NCBI GenBank assembly: GCA_030042915.1
Contig: JASHYS010000272.1
Coordinates: forward strand, 1 to 12,381
Direction: 5' to 3'
Length of the DNA: 12,381 nucleotides
Origin: Acidobacteriaceae bacterium
Lineage (GTDB): Bacteria > Acidobacteriota > Terriglobia > Terriglobales > Acidobacteriaceae
Below the pieces are notes generated by a model. It did not search any database. It had not been told where the DNA came from and worked only from the letters and a program-made list of their open reading frames with translations. This document shows, in pieces, positions 6,350-12,381 of this stretch. Numbering within the stretch: position 1 is the first letter of the stretch; every line of letters starts with the position of its first letter. Position numbers and translations under genes: made by a program.

Positions 6350-7125
6350 GAAGGAAAAATCCAGAGCAGAACATGCGTGATGAGGAAGTCGACGGCGATG
6401 ATGAGCACCGAAGAGTTGACCACCGCCGCGATGGTGGAGCGGCCCACGCCCTCGGTGCCGCCCGAGGTTCTCATCCCATAGAAGCAGCCGATGGAAGCGA
6501 TGATGTAGCCGAAGAAGATGGGTTTAACGAGCCCCTGAACAATGTCGGGATAGCGCAGATGCTCGTAGGCCATGTGAAAGTACTGGGTGCCGTTCTGATG
6601 ATTCAGGAAGATGGTAACGAAGGCGCCTCCCACGATGCCGAAGAAGTCGGCAATGATGGTGAGCAAAAGCAGCATGACGACACTGGAGACGACACGCGGC
6701 GTGACAAGCTTGCGCATGGGGTCGACACCCAGAGCGCGCATGGCGTCGATCTGCTCGGTGACGACCATCGACCCAAGTTCGCTGGCCATGGAGGAGGCAT
6801 TGCGTCCGGAAACCATGATGCCGGTAAGGACAGCGCCGAGCTCACGCACCATGGTGAGGGCTACGAACTGACCCGTGACGACCGCGGCGCCGAAGGCCGA
6901 GAGCGTGGCGCTGGACTGGAGAGCGAGCACGCCGCCGGTAAAGAAGCCCGACAGAATGACGATGGGGATGGATCCGACTCCAATGATGTCGGATTGCATG
7001 AGGAAATCGGTCCAATAAATAGGAGGGCGGACAAGATTGAGCAGCGCTCGCGCCGCGAACAAAGAGTATTCCTGGAGCGTAAGCACAAGTTCTTTGGCCT
7101 TACGGTCGATCCTGTTCGTCGCCAT
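6346..7125 (-). CDS. mlaE: MlaE-type ABC transporter permease
   Basis: A 259-residue inner-membrane permease of the MlaE/YrbE family, of usual length. The hydrophobic segments lie at about 48-70, 82-104, 146-172, 196-216 and 233-256. The family core is clear: RELGAVLTGIMVSGRNASSM (94-113), then ELGSMVVTEQIDAMRALGVDP (116-136), the coupling region contacting MlaF. MlaE carries phospholipids together with an MCE-domain protein (MlaD), which is not encoded in this window. Start at ATG 7125; the ribosome site is weak (CCAGG about 11 nt upstream). It is the first gene of the mlaE-mlaF pair, with a 4-nt overlap, and is divergent from the trehalose genes. Confidence 0.93.
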   Translation of the reverse strand: MATNRIDRKAKELVLTLQEYSLFAARALLNLVRPPIYWTDFLMQSDIIGVGSIPIVILSGFFTGGVLALQSSATLSAFGAAVVTGQFVALTMVRELGAVLTGIMVSGRNASSMASELGSMVVTEQIDAMRALGVDPMRKLVTPRVVSSVVMLLLLTIIADFFGIVGGAFVTIFLNHQNGTQYFHMAYEHLRYPDIVQGLVKPIFFGYIIASIGCFYGMRTSGGTEGVGRSTIAAVVNSSVLIIAVDFLITHVLLWIFPS

Positions 7126-7172
7126 GGTGTGCGGACCTGGAGATCAAGAAAGTTCGCGGCTCTTCAGAGGAC

Positions 7173-7200
7173 AGGATAGCGCACCCCAGTCGCGCGCCAA
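7173..7200 (-). promoter_or_regulatory. Candidate promoter for mlaEF
   Basis: On the minus strand TTGGCG (7200-7195) and TATCCT (7178-7173) are 16 bp apart, a fair sigma70-like match. Transcription would start near 7166-7160, about 35-40 nt before the mlaE ATG. Confidence 0.4.
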
Positions 7201-7540
7201 TGTCACGTGGCCGGTCCCGATGGGTTGGGAATCAGGAATAATGATATAGTTAGAGCGGCTGTGCGCTGCGCGTGATGCAAGGACCACCGGGCATGGGCCG
7301 GAATGGGCCGCGCAGCAGGCTCTGCCTCGATCGAGCCGATTCAACGGAACCGAAGCGGTGCGATGCAGATTGAAGCGCTCAGGTTGCCTTTCCTTTCTGA
7401 AACGCTCAAGTTGCCTTTCCTTTTTGAAACGCTCTAGTTGCCTGACTTTCAAGAGAATAGACAATCCGCACGTCCGCGCTGGCGTCTAAAAAAACTTCTG
7501 AAAATGCCTCAGGACGCATCCAACCGTTTATCAGGAGGAG
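7201..7540. other. Long divergent control region between mlaE and the sensor-GT20 gene
   Basis: The whole gap runs 7126-7540. Besides the mlaE promoter candidate it holds an AT-rich island (about 7226-7252, containing TATAGT on the plus strand at 7244-7249), three 27-bp tandem repeats at 7371-7451, and the ribosome site of the plus-strand gene. I could not find a convincing -35/-10 pair for the plus-strand operon. A minus-strand frame (7464-7144, TTG start) is open through the region but shows no family resemblance, so I do not call it a gene. Confidence 0.45.
7371..7451. repeat. Three imperfect 27-bp tandem repeats
   Basis: Units at 7371-7397, 7398-7424 and 7425-7451. Units 1 and 2 differ at 3 of 27 positions. 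Unit 3 matches unit 2 at 18 of its first 19 positions and then diverges. The shared core is TGAAACGCTCAAGTTGCC, followed by TTTCCTTT in the first two. They end about 90 bp before the start of the sensor-GT20 gene. They may be regulator sites, or coding repeats of 9 codons on the minus strand (pattern RQLERFxKE). Confidence 0.75.
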
Positions 7541-7543
7541 ATG

Positions 7544-9886
7544 ATGCACTCATTTCGCGTACGGCTGATCCTTGCCTTAATCGCGAGCGTGACCCTCGTG
7601 TCCGTCGCCTCCACTTATTTTGACGTTCTAGCCCACCGGCACGTTTTGCGCGAAGACCTGGAGCGGCGCACTAAATGGATGGGGGTGAGCGTCCAGTCTG
7701 AAGTGCAAGAGGCGCTGCTGAACCCCGATCCCACGGCGCTGCTTCAAATGACCCAATTCCTGAAGGCCCGCACCGGCGCGCTGGGGCTGGCGGTTTACGA
7801 CCCACATGGGCAGTTGCTGGCCAGCAGCATGCCGGCGGAAGTGATGGGGGGGCTGAAAAGGGGCATATTGCAGCGGTCGCTCCAGAATGGCGCGGAGACC
7901 GGCGCATTCGGGCACGGAGGCGATTGGCAATGGCTGGAAGAGGTCTTCCCCATCCACAATGGGACGCAATTGCAAGGAGCGATGGCCCTTGTGGTCGATG
8001 CCCGATATATCCACACCGCGGGAAATGACCTGTGGCGGCAGAGCTTCTGGCGGATCCTGGCGCTGGTGATTCTGATCGTGGCCATTACCGCAGGCATGGT
8101 GCGTTGGTTTCTGATGCGGCCGATGAGCCGGATTGCGGAACGTTTGCGCCATTTGAGAACCGGGCGCGCGGAAGACGCTCCGCTGCCCTCAACGGCAGAG
8201 CTGAGCGTTTTTTCGTCGCTGGCGCGTGAAATGGAGACTCTTGCGGAGAGCCTGAAAGCCGCGCGAGCCGCGGCGGCAGCCGAGGCCCGCCTGCGCGATG
8301 CAGGCGAGCTTTTGTGGACCGCCGAACGGCTGGCCGTTCATGTTCGCAACAAGGCCGGTTCAAGCCGCATCTTCGTGGTGTCGAATCGCGAGCCGTACAT
8401 GCACATCCAGAAGGGCCGGGAGACGGTATGCGTGGTGCCGCCCAGCGGCCTGGTGACGGCGCTGGAGCCGGTACTGCGCGCCTGCGACGGCGTGTGGGTA
8501 GCCAGCGGCAGCGGAGACGCCGATGCCACTACGGTGGACGAATTCGACCGGCTGCGCGTGCCGCCCGACGAGCCGCGCTATACGCTGCGCCGCGTATGGC
8601 TTTCGCAACAGGAGGAATCGCAATACTACGATGGCTTCGCCAACGAGGGATTGTGGCCGCTTTGCCACATCGCTCACACGCGTCCCATCTTTCGCGCCGC
8701 CGACTGGGAGTGCTACCAGCGCGTGAACCAGCGCTTCGCCGATGCGCTGCTGAGAGAGATGGAAGACGGCGCGGAACCGGTTGTATTCGCGCAGGATTAC
8801 CACCTGGCTCTGCTGCCGCAGCTGGTAAAAAAGGCGCGGCCGGATGCGCGCGTGGCCATTTTCTGGCACATTCCGTGGCCCAACCCCGAAGCCTTTGGAA
8901 TTTGCCCGTGGCAGGCCGAGCTGCTCGACGGGTTGCTGGGCGCCGACCTAATCGGCTTCCACATTCCCCTTCATTGCCACAACTTCCTGGCCACCGTGGA
9001 TCGGGTGCTGGAATCGCGCACGGATCGCGAGCACATGTCGGTTCGCCGTCTTGGGCATTCGACGGCGGTTCGGCCCTATCCGGTCAGCGTGACGTTTGAC
9101 GGAGCCGCGCGGCCCGACGTCATGTGGGCGAGGGCGGAGATCGATCAGGAGCAGGAGGAGGCGCGGGAGCGATTGCAGAGTGAGTTCGGCGTGCGCGCCG
9201 AAATCATGATGGTCGGCGTGGATCGATTGGATTATACGAAGGGCATCGTAGAGCGGTTGGAGGCGGTTGGCCAACTTTTCGAAGATTATCCATGGCACCG
9301 GGAACGGCTGACCATGGTGCAGATTGCCGCGCCCAGCCGGACGCGTATTCCCAGCTACGTTGATTTGCATCGTCGCGTGCTGGAGACTGTAGAGCGCGTG
9401 AACTCGGCCTACCAAACCGCGCGCTGGAGACCGATTGTCCTCATCGAGCATCAATGCGATCACCAGGAGGTACGGCGCTGGTATCGTGCCGCGGACATAT
9501 GCCTGGTCACCTCGCTGCACGACGGCATGAACCTGGTGGCGAAGGAATTTGTGGCGGCGCGCGACGACGAAGACGGCGTACTGGTGCTGAGCAAATTCAC
9601 CGGCGCGGCGGTGGAACTGCGGGACGCATTGCTGGTGAATCCGTACGACATCGCCGGTGTGGCCGAAGCCATCCATCGCAGCCTGGAGATGAGCCCTGAC
9701 GAGCGGCAGGAGCGGATGCAGCTAATGCGGCGCCAGGTGATGGAATACAACATCTACCTTTGGGCAGCGAAAATCCTTGGCGAGCTGCGCGACGTGCGGT
9801 TGGAACCAGCGGAGGCTGCCGAATTTGCACGCATGACGTCTGCGAGCGTCCCCTCAGCCCCCCTGGCGATGAAAAAATTGGCATAA
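7544..9886 (+). CDS. otsA: Membrane sensor-HAMP-trehalose-6-phosphate synthase (GT20) fusion
   Basis: A 780-residue protein, far longer than a plain OtsA (about 470-500). Order: TM1 (about 7-28), an extracytoplasmic domain of about 140 residues (29-168), TM2 (169-190), a HAMP-like linker from RPMSRIAERLRHL (192-204) to about 242, an alanine-rich helix, then a full GT20 domain (about 274-751). GT20 landmarks align with E. coli OtsA: VVSNR (278-282), AQDYHL (416-421), HIPWPNPE (442-449), VDRLDYTKG with Arg561 and Lys566 (E. coli Arg262 and Lys267, UDP-glucose phosphate contacts), and DGMNLVAKE (660-668). The reaction should be UDP-glucose plus glucose-6-phosphate to trehalose-6-phosphate. A related acceptor such as glycerol-3-phosphate cannot be excluded. 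AGGAGG (7533-7538) lies 5 nt before ATG 7544; the ATG at 7541 is only 2 nt away. It forms an operon with otsB. Confidence 0.92.
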   Translation: MHSFRVRLILALIASVTLVSVASTYFDVLAHRHVLREDLERRTKWMGVSVQSEVQEALLNPDPTALLQMTQFLKARTGALGLAVYDPHGQLLASSMPAEVMGGLKRGILQRSLQNGAETGAFGHGGDWQWLEEVFPIHNGTQLQGAMALVVDARYIHTAGNDLWRQSFWRILALVILIVAITAGMVRWFLMRPMSRIAERLRHLRTGRAEDAPLPSTAELSVFSSLAREMETLAESLKAARAAAAAEARLRDAGELLWTAERLAVHVRNKAGSSRIFVVSNREPYMHIQKGRETVCVVPPSGLVTALEPVLRACDGVWVASGSGDADATTVDEFDRLRVPPDEPRYTLRRVWLSQQEESQYYDGFANEGLWPLCHIAHTRPIFRAADWECYQRVNQRFADALLREMEDGAEPVVFAQDYHLALLPQLVKKARPDARVAIFWHIPWPNPEAFGICPWQAELLDGLLGADLIGFHIPLHCHNFLATVDRVLESRTDREHMSVRRLGHSTAVRPYPVSVTFDGAARPDVMWARAEIDQEQEEARERLQSEFGVRAEIMMVGVDRLDYTKGIVERLEAVGQLFEDYPWHRERLTMVQIAAPSRTRIPSYVDLHRRVLETVERVNSAYQTARWRPIVLIEHQCDHQEVRRWYRAADICLVTSLHDGMNLVAKEFVAARDDEDGVLVLSKFTGAAVELRDALLVNPYDIAGVAEAIHRSLEMSPDERQERMQLMRRQVMEYNIYLWAAKILGELRDVRLEPAEAAEFARMTSASVPSAPLAMKKLA

Positions 9887-9900
9887 GGACGAGCAAGGGC

Positions 9901-10770
9901 TTGAAAAGCGAGGCAGCAAAACGGCTGGATGATTTTTTCCGGACCTTTTCCGGCGCGGCGCGGCCTTTGTTGCTTTTGGATTACGACGGAACGCTGGCGC
10001 CGTTCCGCGCCGACCGTTTCAAGGCATTTCCATGGGCGGGCGTTCGAACCCTGCTGAAGCTGATCCAGGACCAGAAGAAAACTCGCGTGGTGGTCATCAC
10101 TGGCCGCCCCCCTGCTGAGATCGTTCCGCTGCTGGGAATAAAACCTGCTCCAGAGGTGTGGGGATTGCACGGCGCCGAGCGCTTGTACAGCGACGGCCGG
10201 CACGAAGTGGAAAAAATCCCTGAAGAGGCGAGCGCCCGGCTCGACGCGCTTTGCGAACAACTCCGTCACGATGCGCTGGGAGGGCTGTTCGAGGAGAAAC
10301 CCAACGCCGCCTGCATCCACTGGCGCGGCGTCTCACCTGCCAGGGCCAAGGCCATTGAGAAGCGGACGCGGGCAGTATTCGAGCCGCTCGCCCAGACACA
10401 TGGGCTCACGATGCTCGAGTTCGAACGCGGGCTTGAATTGCGCACCGGGCGCAACAAGGGCGAAGCGGTAAAGGCGCTTCTGGAGGAGTCAAGCGACGGT
10501 TTGCCGCATCCTGCCGCGTATCTGGGCGACGACCAGACCGATGAAGCAGCGTTTCGCGCCATCAAGGGAAGCGGACTTGGTGTGCTGGTGAGGCGCCAGC
10601 GGCGACAAACGGCTGCCGATGTGCGGTTGCGGCCTCCGCAGGGAGTGAGAGTGTTCCTGAAGCGATGGGCGCAGGCTTGCCGAGGCCTTGAAATAGAAGC
10701 ATTTGCAGCGCGAGACTATTCCGCAGCCGACCGCAGCGCAGAGGGCGCGCCCGCGGCGGATCAGGGCTGA
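9901..10770 (+). CDS. otsB: Trehalose-6-phosphate phosphatase
   Basis: A 289-residue HAD-superfamily phosphatase (E. coli OtsB is 266) that removes phosphate from trehalose-6-phosphate to release trehalose. HAD motifs: DYDGTL (27-32, Asp27 nucleophile and Asp29 acid/base), VVVITGRP with Thr67, Lys186 in GRNKGEAV, and GDDQTDEAAF (209-218) with the Mg-binding aspartates. The cap domain lies at about 95-180. The only in-frame starts near the front are TTG 9901 and an ATG at 9760 deep inside the upstream gene. I chose TTG because it avoids a 127-bp overlap and a junk-like N-terminus, and AAGGA (9885-9889) lies 11 nt upstream. It begins 14 nt after the synthase stop, so the two are co-transcribed. 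The last 25 or so residues are poorly conserved in character. Confidence 0.9.
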   Translation: MKSEAAKRLDDFFRTFSGAARPLLLLDYDGTLAPFRADRFKAFPWAGVRTLLKLIQDQKKTRVVVITGRPPAEIVPLLGIKPAPEVWGLHGAERLYSDGRHEVEKIPEEASARLDALCEQLRHDALGGLFEEKPNAACIHWRGVSPARAKAIEKRTRAVFEPLAQTHGLTMLEFERGLELRTGRNKGEAVKALLEESSDGLPHPAAYLGDDQTDEAAFRAIKGSGLGVLVRRQRRQTAADVRLRPPQGVRVFLKRWAQACRGLEIEAFAARDYSAADRSAEGAPAADQG

Positions 10771-10798
10771 GGGAGATATTTCCGTGCTCGCGCGCATT

Positions 10799-10804
10799 TA
10801 CAAT
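10799..10804 (+). promoter_or_regulatory. TACAAT -10 box directly upstream of aroC (possible leaderless start)
   Basis: TACAAT ends 9 nt before the aroC ATG, so the transcript would begin within about 3 nt of the start codon. There is no ribosome site in the 43-bp gap after otsB except GGGAG at 10771-10775, which is 38 nt away. I see no clear -35 box. Confidence 0.45.
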
Positions 10805-10813
10805 CGAATCTAG

Positions 10814-11995
10814 ATGATCCGCTTTTCGACCGCCGGCGAGTCCCACGGCGAAGCCCTGATCGCTCTTGTCTCAGGGCTTCCCGCCGGCGTCCCCGTCGAT
10901 CTGGAATTCGTGAATCACGAACTTTGGCGACGCCAGCAGGGATACGGCCGCGGCGGCCGCATGAAGATCGAGACCGACCAGGCCCACGTGCTGTCGGGCG
11001 TGCGGCACGGCAAGACGATCGGATCGCCCGTTGCCATCGAGCTGATCAACCGCGACTGGAAGAACTGGCAGGAGAAACTGCCGGTTGAAACAGGCGATCC
11101 TGCCAAACACCGTGCTGTGGCATCGCCGCGGCCCGGCCACGCCGACCTGGCCGGCGCACTGAAGTTCAACTTTCCCGACGCCCGCTACGTGCTGGAGCGT
11201 GCTTCGGCACGCGAGTCGGCGGCGCGCGTGGCCGCTGGAGCCTTCGCCAAGCTGCTTTTGCGCAGCCTGGGCATTGAAGTGGCAAGCCATGTGATTCGCG
11301 TGGGACGCGTGGAACTGGAACGGGATGCGGCCTGGGAAGAGATTGCCGCGCTGGCCGGCAAGGAGGAAGTGATACTGGCGTGCGTGGACGGCGAAACCGA
11401 AGCGCGCATGAAATCGGAGGTCGATGAAGCGACGAAGGCCGGCGACACCGTGAACGGCATCTTTGAAGTCGTGGCTCACGGCGTTCCTGCCGGGCTGGGA
11501 TCGTATGCCAACTGGGACGAACGCCTGGACGGCCAGCTGGCGTGGGCGGTGATGAGTTTGCAGGCTGTGAAGGCGGTCGAGATCGGACGCGGCGTGGCAG
11601 CCGCCGCTTCGTTCGGCTCGCGCGTCCACGATCCCATTCACTATGCGGCCGCGAACCCGCCCGGCAGGCCGACGCGTTTTACGCGCCCGCACAATAACGC
11701 CGGCGGAATGGAAGGCGGTGTTTCCAACGGCGAAGATGTGGTTGTGCGCGGCTACCTGAAGCCGATTTCTACGTTGCGCCAGCCGCTGGAATCGGTGCGC
11801 TTCGACACGCGCGAGCCAACCAGTGCAAGTTATGAGCGCAGCGATATTTGCGTGGTGCCGGCGGCGGGAGTGGCGGCCGAAGCCATGGTCGCCCTGGTGC
11901 TGGCCAACCTGGTCCATGAGAAGTTCGGCGGCGACTCGCTGGGAGAACTGAAACGGAATTTTGACGGATACATCGAACAGATACGGAGTTTTTAG
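10814..11995 (+). CDS. aroC: Chorismate synthase
   Basis: A 393-residue cytosolic enzyme that converts 5-enolpyruvylshikimate-3-phosphate to chorismate using reduced FMN, the last common step of aromatic amino acid synthesis. Landmarks: MIRFSTAGESHGEAL at the N-terminus with His11, RRQQGYGRGGRM (39-50), PRPGHADL (105-112), RASARESAARVAAG (129-142), HNNAGGMEGGVSNGE (293-307) and ERSDICVVPAAGVAAE (341-356). These include the substrate-binding arginines and the FMN-binding signatures of the family. The ATG at 10814 gives the standard N-terminus. With no ribosome site and TACAAT just upstream, it may be translated from a leaderless mRNA, so it may be independent of otsB despite the short gap. The def gene begins 9 nt after its stop. 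Confidence 0.96.
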   Translation: MIRFSTAGESHGEALIALVSGLPAGVPVDLEFVNHELWRRQQGYGRGGRMKIETDQAHVLSGVRHGKTIGSPVAIELINRDWKNWQEKLPVETGDPAKHRAVASPRPGHADLAGALKFNFPDARYVLERASARESAARVAAGAFAKLLLRSLGIEVASHVIRVGRVELERDAAWEEIAALAGKEEVILACVDGETEARMKSEVDEATKAGDTVNGIFEVVAHGVPAGLGSYANWDERLDGQLAWAVMSLQAVKAVEIGRGVAAAASFGSRVHDPIHYAAANPPGRPTRFTRPHNNAGGMEGGVSNGEDVVVRGYLKPISTLRQPLESVRFDTREPTSASYERSDICVVPAAGVAAEAMVALVLANLVHEKFGGDSLGELKRNFDGYIEQIRSF

Positions 11996-12004
11996 CAGCC
12001 AACG

Positions 12005-12381
12005 ATGAAGCTGAAGATTTTGAAATATCCCGAGCCGGTGCTCGAGCAGCCCGGCGAGCCGGTGACTGAGTTCGACGATGAGCTGCGCGAGCTGGTGGAT
12101 GACATGTTCGAAACCACCTACGCCTCGCAGGGAATCGGATTGGCCGCGCCGCAGGTGGGCGTGTCGAAGCGCCTGACGGTGATCGATCTGAGCCAGGGCA
12201 AAGATCCAAAGCAGAGGCTTGTACTCATCAATCCGGAGATTATCGTCAGCGAGGGCAAGCAATACGAAGAGGAGGGCTGCCTGAGCTTTCCCGACATTCG
12301 CGAGAAGGTGGCGCGTGCGGCCAAGGTGCGCATTCGCGCTCAGAACGAGCACGGCAAGTGGTTCGAAATGGACGGAGAGGA
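12005..12381 (+). CDS. def: Peptide deformylase, N-terminal part (cut by window end)
   Basis: The first 125 codons of a metalloenzyme that removes the formyl group from the initiator methionine of new proteins. Motif 1 GIGLAAPQVG (43-52) and motif 2 EEGCLSFPD (89-97, Cys92 a metal ligand) are present. Motif 3 (HExxH) lies beyond the window. The N-terminus MKLKILKYPEPVLEQP is typical of the family. The ATG at 12005 lies 9 nt after the aroC stop, which suggests a shared transcript. The nearest ribosome-site-like run, GGAG at 11985-11988, is 16 nt away, so initiation may depend on coupling with aroC. Confidence 0.93.
   Translation, partial: MKLKILKYPEPVLEQPGEPVTEFDDELRELVDDMFETTYASQGIGLAAPQVGVSKRLTVIDLSQGKDPKQRLVLINPEIIVSEGKQYEEEGCLSFPDIREKVARAAKVRIRAQNEHGKWFEMDGE

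Noticed and set aside
5501..7179. Plus-strand frames of 326 and 268 codons opposite mlaF and mlaE
   Set aside because: Antisense to the ABC transporter genes, with low-complexity acidic/His composition and no recognisable fold.
7144..7464. Minus-strand open frame of 106 codons upstream of mlaE, beginning with RQLERF-type repeats
   Set aside because: The start would be a TTG without a ribosome site, the later two thirds resemble no family, and the repeats can equally be DNA sites. It is kept only as a rival explanation for the 27-bp repeats.
9760..9900. Upstream ATG start for otsB inside the synthase gene
   Set aside because: It would overlap the synthase coding region by 127 bp and add a residue stretch that is just the synthase gene read in another frame.
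10871..12352. Minus-strand open frame of 493 codons opposite aroC and def
   Set aside because: It lies antisense to two conserved genes with full motifs; histidine- and glutamine-rich composition is typical of a shadow frame.

Overview
The window is GC-rich, densely packed bacterial chromosome from a Gram-negative-type cell, as shown by Mla-type transporter genes and a secreted asparaginase. Protein style and gene content suggest an Acidobacteriota member (Terriglobia-like). That placement is my inference from family resemblance, not a search result. I see no mobile element, CRISPR array, tRNA or rRNA. All conserved genes look intact except two cut by the window edges.

Layout. At 1-176 (minus) is the N-terminal part of an exported isoaspartyl peptidase/L-asparaginase. 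It is divergent from a small integral-membrane ICMT-like methyltransferase (327-740, TTG start). A PfkB-family sugar kinase (791-1702, minus) is divergent from a GlpF-type aquaglyceroporin (1927-2655, plus). RsmE, the 16S rRNA m3U1498 methyltransferase, follows at 2742-3473 (minus). Between it and the next gene lies a compact self-contained unit on the minus strand: a near-consensus sigma70 promoter, a 22-residue lysine-rich peptide gene (3607-3675) and a strong hairpin (3545-3584). The iron-sulfur L-serine dehydratase sdaA (3984-5411, minus) follows, probably from a leaderless transcript. An mlaE-mlaF lipid ABC transporter pair (7125-5510, minus) lies upstream of it, with no mlaD in the window.

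The most unusual part is the trehalose cluster on the plus strand. The first gene (7544-9886) fuses a two-transmembrane sensor-like module and a HAMP domain to a complete GT20 trehalose-6-phosphate synthase domain. It is followed by otsB (9901-10770). The pair should convert UDP-glucose and glucose-6-phosphate to trehalose, and the fusion suggests that synthesis is gated by a signal outside the membrane. Three imperfect 27-bp tandem repeats lie upstream of the fusion gene. Downstream are chorismate synthase aroC (10814-11995), which also looks leaderless, and peptide deformylase def (12005 to the window end, truncated).

Most genes here are housekeeping or metabolic. The points worth following up are the sensor-HAMP-GT20 fusion, the lysine-rich microprotein unit, the missing Walker B glutamate in MlaF, the 27-bp repeats, and two genes where a TACAAT box sits just before the start codon.
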